Assembly (NCBI RefSeq): GCF_025602895.1
Contig: NW_026516213.1
Span: 744,001 to 808,000, forward strand
DNA: 64,000 bases
Origin: Polychytrium aggregatum
Lineage: Eukaryota > Chytridiomycota > Chytridiomycetes > Polychytriales
Direction of reading: 5' to 3'
The notes below the pieces were generated by a model. The model had not been told where the DNA came from and searched no databases. It saw only the letters and a program-made list of their open reading frames with translations. Below, piece after piece: positions 58,820 to 64,000 of the stretch. Made by a program: the position numbers and the translations under genes. Numbering within the stretch: position 1 is the stretch's first letter; each line of letters starts with the position of its first letter.

Positions 58820-61490
58820 TCAATCCCAGTATCTGTGTGGTGACAGGTGCCGCAAAAGCGAGTGCATCAGCGCCACATACCAATGGTGTTAATATCGGGG
58901 TTCCAGGTATCCTGCCAATGAAGACGCTCTTTGCATCCGCACATATGGCTTGCGCAGGTCGCCTCCAATCCCTCCACAACATGCCCGCCGAGCAAGCCAG
59001 AATGACTGCCCGGCGCGCAAAGAGTCAGGACACTTACTTGATTGTTCCGTCCCACGAGCATGTTGCCACCTTGCTTGTCTCGTGCGGATGCCACTCGCAT
59101 CCAATCACCACGGCATCATGGGCCTTGAACTTTTTCATGACCTTGGTTGACTTCCAGTCCCAGAACCACAGCTTGCCTTCCGAGTCACCCGAGGTCACGT
59201 ATCGTCCGTCGGGAGAGAAGCTGGGCTGGCAAGCATAGCCTGCGACGAGGTGTCCTCGGAAGATCTTCTTGTGGTTGGCTCTGAACTTGTCGCGCGCCGA
59301 ATAAATCACGATCTGGTTGTCCAGGGATTGGAATGCCAGCCATTTTTCTGTCGAATACAAGCGTCATGGAAGCATTGTTCGTCAGTAATGCCACACCTCC
59401 TGACATAGCGCCTCACCGAGAACACTCGCAGAAGCAGTCCAATCCAAATCTTTGCCGAATGGAAGAACATGCTAATATGCTCCATCGGGTCCATCCAGCT
59501 GCTTCAGATCCACCGTTTCCGTTCTGATCCGAGTCGACGCATGCCATACCAAGATACTTACTCTGCGGATGCACAGCAACGGCAGGCATCGAGTGCATGC
59601 TGGGCTCGGCGACGTATTTGATGACGACCGGGATGTCGAACTCCCAGGCCCGCAGTGTCTTGTCGTCAGATGTACTGATAAACCGCCTGTTCTCGTCCAC
59701 GAAGGTGATGGTGTTGATGGCGCCGAGATGCTGGTTGTACTCCTGGGTGATATCTCCTGTGTTGATGTCAAACTGGTAGATCACCTTGTCGGCACAACCA
59801 GCCAGGAACAGATTCTGCTTGTCTTCGTCTGGGTTGAACTTGACGCAATACGGGATTCGCTTGGTGGTGAACCTCGAGATACACTGGCCTGCAGTCGCCC
59901 ATGTGTCAGCAAAGGTACATTCGTATCCCAAGCAACAGTGCCGGCCGCCGTAGGTCGGCACTCAACGAGGAGTGCAACAAGCTACTGGCCCCAGGATCGT
60001 CGACCAGAGTCTGCGCGCACCTGTTTCTGTGTCCCACAGCTTGATCCATTTGTCGTAGCTAGCTGTCAGGAACTTCCGACCGTCGTTTGTGAAGCAAATG
60101 TCACGGACGGCCTTGGAGTGGCCCATGTAGGTTCTCAGGCACTTGCGGTCGTGAAACACGTCCCAGATCTGCGGAGCAGAGCCGCATTGCATGCCATTTT
60201 AGTGGACGACAGAGGCCTCGTGCTTATGCAAGCCTAGTCACAAGTCACTCTCGCCCAGTCTTGTTTGCAAAGGCTCCAGCGCACATTCGCTCGGTCATGC
60301 AGCACCTACCTTGACGGTGCTATCCATACTGGCACTCAGCAGCAGATGGGCACTGTTTGGGAAGAATCGGATGGCGTTGACGCCCTTGGTGTGCCCGGCC
60401 CAGGTATGGATCAGCTGCTTGGGCAAGAAACACTCGCCCTGGCTTCCGATTTCGTGGTTCAGGTCCACATCCACATCCTGGGGAACGTGCATGTACGTTC
60501 TGCCCTGCCAATCGAGCACACTCTTGCCATGGAAGAGCGTGCGCTCGGTCCCGGCGGAGGGGGCTTTCTCCGTTGACTCGCCCTCATTTGCTGCCGAGCC
60601 GGCGGCCCCGTCTTTGTTTTCGGCTTCGGCATCAGGGGGGAACTCCAGGTGGATCTGCTCGCCCTCATAGCCAGCCCACGGGCCCAGGAACCCCTCGATG
60701 TTGGACGGGTCCTTTTTGCTCTCGTCGGCCTTGGTGACTCTGGCCTTCTTGGACTCCTTGGACTCTTTGGCTTTGACTTTGTCGTTGATGGTTGCAAACG
60801 TCTGCTCAGAGGCGCGCTCGATGTTGCCGTAGAGCCCGGCTGTGTGAGTTGACGGATCGTATGTGTACCCGAATCGGTGGTAGGTGCGTTGCAGTGTATC
60901 AAAGTCAAAGCCGGACATGGCATGGGACTCAAAGTGGCCTGAAAGAGAGCCAGATCACAGCCACCCACATGCCCGCCATTTGGTCGAGACGGATAGTTTA
61001 TACGGGCAATGTTAGATCACGATGGTATCCGTGCACGGCCCTTCAGCTCCAAAGGGACTTCTTGGTCCTGTTCTCGACTGTTTCATCCAGGCGGGCTCTG
61101 AACATGCGTTTGCTCCGATAGGTCTCCTCCTGTCCGAGGTACCCCAGACGAACCTGTCAGAACATTCCGATGCGTGTTATCTTGGGACCGGAACGGGTTT
61201 TCTGGGCCCTGGATGGGCTTGGACAGATCCGCATACGGGACATTGTGGGATATCTCTTTGGTCTCGTGCGATGTCAGATACCGACTGGTGGACAGGTCCT
61301 GTGACGGGCGATGGCTCCCACCGGTTAGAGCGCTGTTTTTTCTTGCACGCCGGCATACTCATGGGGTCTGCGGCTCTGGGCTTACGTGCACAGCGACATC
61401 CGGTGCCAGATCGACTTTGATTTTCTTGGAATGGTGAGACTGGGCCACCTCGTCCTCGTCAGAGGAGCCGTAATTGCCGAGCAGGTCCAT
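58820..61490 (-). CDS. PRP17: Pre-mRNA splicing factor PRP17/CDC40 (WD40)
   Basis: Seven exons (61490-61386, 61298-61154, 60938-60310, 60168-60021, 59888-59562, 59347-59038, 58832-58820) join in phase into 558 residues; human CDC40 has 579. It acts in the second catalytic step of splicing. The N-terminus starts [12 protein letters not shown]. Family landmarks follow: [20 protein letters not shown] and [10 protein letters not shown]. Seven WD repeats end the protein (for example [51 protein letters not shown]). The last exon has only 13 bases and completes WDGTIKYWD; without it the frame stops early. The Met at 60918 is internal. The gene faces MED22 across 373 bases. Confidence 0.94.
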
Positions 61491-61863
61491 GCTTCTGCCG
61501 TGTGTGGTATCGAGGCTGTGTGTGCGCTGGTGCTGGCGTCGATGCTGGTGCTGGTGTCGATGCTGGTGCTGGTGTCGACCGAGCGGCCTGCTTGTTGGAT
61601 GAGCAGAGGACGAAATCCCACTCGAGATCTCGGTTGGTGCTGTGGCTCGCCGTCGCCGATTGGCTCCCGCCGCGGCCTCGCCGGCTGTTCTCGCTGGCGT
61701 CTCGCTGGTCGCTCGGGGCTTCTCCTTGGCCCCTGCATCGAACCCACCACCAACATCTGAATCCGAATCTGAATCTGAATCTAAATCCGAATCTGAATCT
61801 GGCTCCGGAGCTGGACTAGAGCGAGGGCCGTGGCCGCCGCATTGCACTGACAAACTCCGAGCC
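61491..61863. promoter_or_regulatory. Divergent PRP17/MED22 promoter region
   Basis: The only space between two head-to-head essential genes. It contains GATGCTGGTGCTGGTGTC repeats (61534-61578) and a TCTGAATC tract (61757-61802). No clear TATA box. Confidence 0.5.
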
Positions 61864-62613
61864 ATGTCGTCCGAGGACGCCCTCAACAAGCGCCTGGACG
61901 ATGAATTCGCCCATCTGATCGACAATCTTGGATGGATTCTCAAGGCCGCTCCGGTTCGTGTGGCATCGACTTGCTCGCTTCGCCCCCCCCGGCATCGCCT
62001 CGCTCGTTTGCAGGCGCCCGCCCGGCCCATCTAATGCAGTATCCGGTGCATATAGATCAAGCAAAAAACAGTCGACAAGCACGGACTGGATCGCACCGAA
62101 ACAAAGCCGCGATCCAAGCTCTCGCAGGAGCATTTGCTCGTTGACGCCGCATCGGCAAACATTGTAGGGCTCATCCTCGTCCCGCAGCTTCATGAGACGT
62201 CCGACGGGGTTGCATACGCCGCAGGTTTCATGCGGTCTTGGATACGATTCGTCATACAAACCGTGAGGCGAGACGGGAATCTGACCGTGACTAACCCGCA
62301 ACTTTGGAACTTTGGTTCTGGCTGGATTCGCCCTCCTCTTCCCTCCCCTCCCCGACCCCAGATCCGCTCAGTCGAGACGCTGCTCTCGCTGACTTTGGAG
62401 CTCAAGCAGTCACTGCTCATGAACGACTTCAAGACCCTGAACTCGACGCTACGCTCGCGGCTCGGCGAGCTCCATACTCGCCAGTCGGCATCGATCGCGG
62501 GACTCTTGGAACTGCAGACCGAGCTGGACGAGGTGGCCGTTGAGATGGAGGAGGCGCTGTATTCGTCCGCTTACTACAACGTACCCAGTTTGAAACGGGA
62601 CACCCTGTTTTGA
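61864..62613 (+). CDS. MED22: Mediator subunit 22 (MED22/Srb6)
   Basis: Three exons (61864-61953, 62056-62163, 62362-62613) join in phase into 149 residues. MED22 is a head-module subunit of the Mediator coactivator. NKRLDDEFAHLIDNLGWIL, LLVDAASANIVRSVETLL, LTLELKQSLLMNDFKTLN and the C-terminal coiled coil with MEEALYSS match the family pattern (NKRLKDDI, AANIVRAGESLL, LKQFLILNDF, ELEEEYYSS in the animal protein). All splice sites are consensus GT-AG. Confidence 0.85.
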
Positions 62614-64000
62614 GTCAGGGTTGTCGCTGACTCCCGAGCCTGAATGCACACACTCTGCCATCGCTGCCATGACCATACGGCGTGTCCATAGTGTCTGCAC
62701 CCAGTTGACCCAAGAAGGCCGAATATCTCGATATCTGTATGCCAGTCGATCGTCGCCACAGGAAACGACCAGTGTATTCAGAATAATGCTTTCCAGACCA
62801 GCGAAAACAGAAAGATTGCCGACCAAGGCCGGAAGCAATCCCATGGCCTGCCTACTGGAGGCTACGAAAGTTCAGCGCCCTCGGGTCGCTGATGCCAGAG
62901 AACAGCAGGGACTATCCCGCTTTTTTTCTGGATTGGCTGTATCAAGAGGAGAAAGATGAATGCCGGGGTCGCAGCCACCGCAAGCGATCGTTCGCAAGTG
63001 CCTCCCGGACACCGAGCACAGGCTGTTGCGATGTGCATGGATGGTATCGCCGAGATGGCCGGCGGAGCCAAATTACATTTGCCTCGGCTCTGAAAGCGGC
63101 CCCGCAGCCCAGCGCCGTGCGATGTGTTGCGATGCAGTCGAATACAGCGCAGCCGGTGCGATACGAGACGGCCGGACAATCCAGACGCTGCTCTCATGTC
63201 CGGCGCATGCTCGGCCACATGATGGTCCTGTGGGCTCCCTCCCCCCATGCTCGTCCGCGAGAAAGCCTTCGACCCTGGGCTGCTATTGCCGTCTGCAGCC
63301 GGACAACTGGCCCAGACACGCCGGATGTCGCCTCGCTCATGGGGGATATATGACGGCATCGGCTCCTGGGCCGCCCTCCATCGGCCGCCACCGATCGCCT
63401 CCTCTCCATCGGCTGCCGTCCTGCTCGCTCGTCTGCGGCCCAACAGCCGTCCGCTCGTCTCGGCGCTTCTCTGCTCCTTGCGCTCTCTGGTCGGGGCTCT
63501 GCGCCGCTTGTCTGCTCCGGGGCTGGCCTGCCCTGAATAGAAACCCCGTCGGAAGCCGCTTGGTTATGGCGGGAATCTGCTTTGGCGCCTGTATCCCCCC
63601 TCGCCGCCCATCCACTGCCTCCACAACCGGACTCATTCGCCAACACAAGCCCGAGGCTGTCTCTGCTGTAACGGCCTCATAAACGACGCCCAGGCCTCTG
63701 CCACCATCGCCCAGTTTCTCACCAGCTGTGGCCCACCCCTCGAGCCCTGCCACCGCCTGTGTCTGCCTCCGGCTCCATCGGCTGCTTCCTCGCTCGACCC
63801 ACCCCTCCCAACCCAACCCAACCCAACCAGTCCGTCCCACTTCCATCCAAGAGGGCAGGGCCCTTCCGTCAAGTCTCAACTTAGATGGGAAACACATCGT
63901 CGACTCGCCAACAACATGCCTTGGACGGACTCTGCGAATCGCCCGTCCATCCGTCATGGTATCCCGAAGGATCCGTCTCTGGGCACAGCAGCTCGCACTC
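62614..64000. other. Right-end region without a supported gene
   Basis: 1.4 kb after MED22. Open frames exist on both strands but show no domain or splice structure I trust. There is a short CCCAACC tract at 63808-63830. Confidence 0.4.

Noticed and set aside
60310-60918. Start of PRP17 at the Met of MSGFDFD
   Set aside because: Two upstream exons in phase supply the conserved GPENPFRSQ block and a family-like N-terminus, so this Met is internal.
61359-62030. 223-residue minus-strand ORF with Ser/Asp repeats overlapping MED22
   Set aside because: Only its end, [14 protein letters not shown], is real (PRP17 exon 1). The rest is antisense to MED22 and its promoter repeats.

Overview
The window looks like a gene-dense nuclear region of an early-diverging fungus, probably a chytrid-like lineage. 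Almost every gene has short GT-AG introns. The conserved genes are eukaryotic (SRP72, lysyl-tRNA synthetase, MPC1, ATG13, SWI5, SF3A2, uL5, PRP17, MED22). Nuclear tRNA genes occur as tandem pairs. The aldolase is class I, which is unusual for fungi, and the left edge carries a Tc1/mariner-type transposase next to a Fanzor nuclease. The lineage is an inference; no rRNA or other phylogenetic marker is present.

Layout. 1-3.4 kb: mobile DNA, namely the 3' part of a DD34E transposase followed on the same strand by a Fanzor (eukaryotic TnpB-type RNA-guided nuclease) with its own TATA box and polyadenylation signal. 3.5-27.9 kb: two pairs of long inverted duplications, each arm carrying a tandem pair of tRNA genes. 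The outer arms (3461-4677 and 26633-27851) carry Glu-Asp. The inner arms (17890-18774 and 21199-22082) carry Phe-Gln. Between the arms lie an SDR oxidoreductase, an FHA-forkhead transcription factor, class I fructose-bisphosphate aldolase, an F-BAR/SH3 protein, an LRR gene with a frame break (the only gene inside the inner pair) and a large coiled-coil protein. 28-43.9 kb: lysyl-tRNA synthetase and SRP72 (divergent), mitochondrial pyruvate carrier MPC1, a second LRR gene, ATG13 and an Atos-family protein. 44-64 kb: SWI5, a CASTOR-like ACT protein, SF3A2, ribosomal protein uL5, an OTU deubiquitinase, an ABHD13/Bem46-like hydrolase, FKBP2, PRP17 and MED22.

Exon structures were worked out by eye from splice consensus, reading-phase arithmetic and family similarity recalled from memory. 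Where all exons join in phase and the length fits the family, confidence is high. Uncertain ends are stated (F-BAR first exon, SWI5 5' exons, uL5 first exon, ABHD hydrolase N-terminus).

The most notable items are: the Fanzor-transposase unit, with a relocated catalytic glutamate; a four-nucleotide microexon in MPC1; the inverted duplications of tRNA pairs, one arm of which still carries the last 18 bases of the SDR gene and so shows which copy is the source; and 10-bp tandem repeats inside three separate introns.
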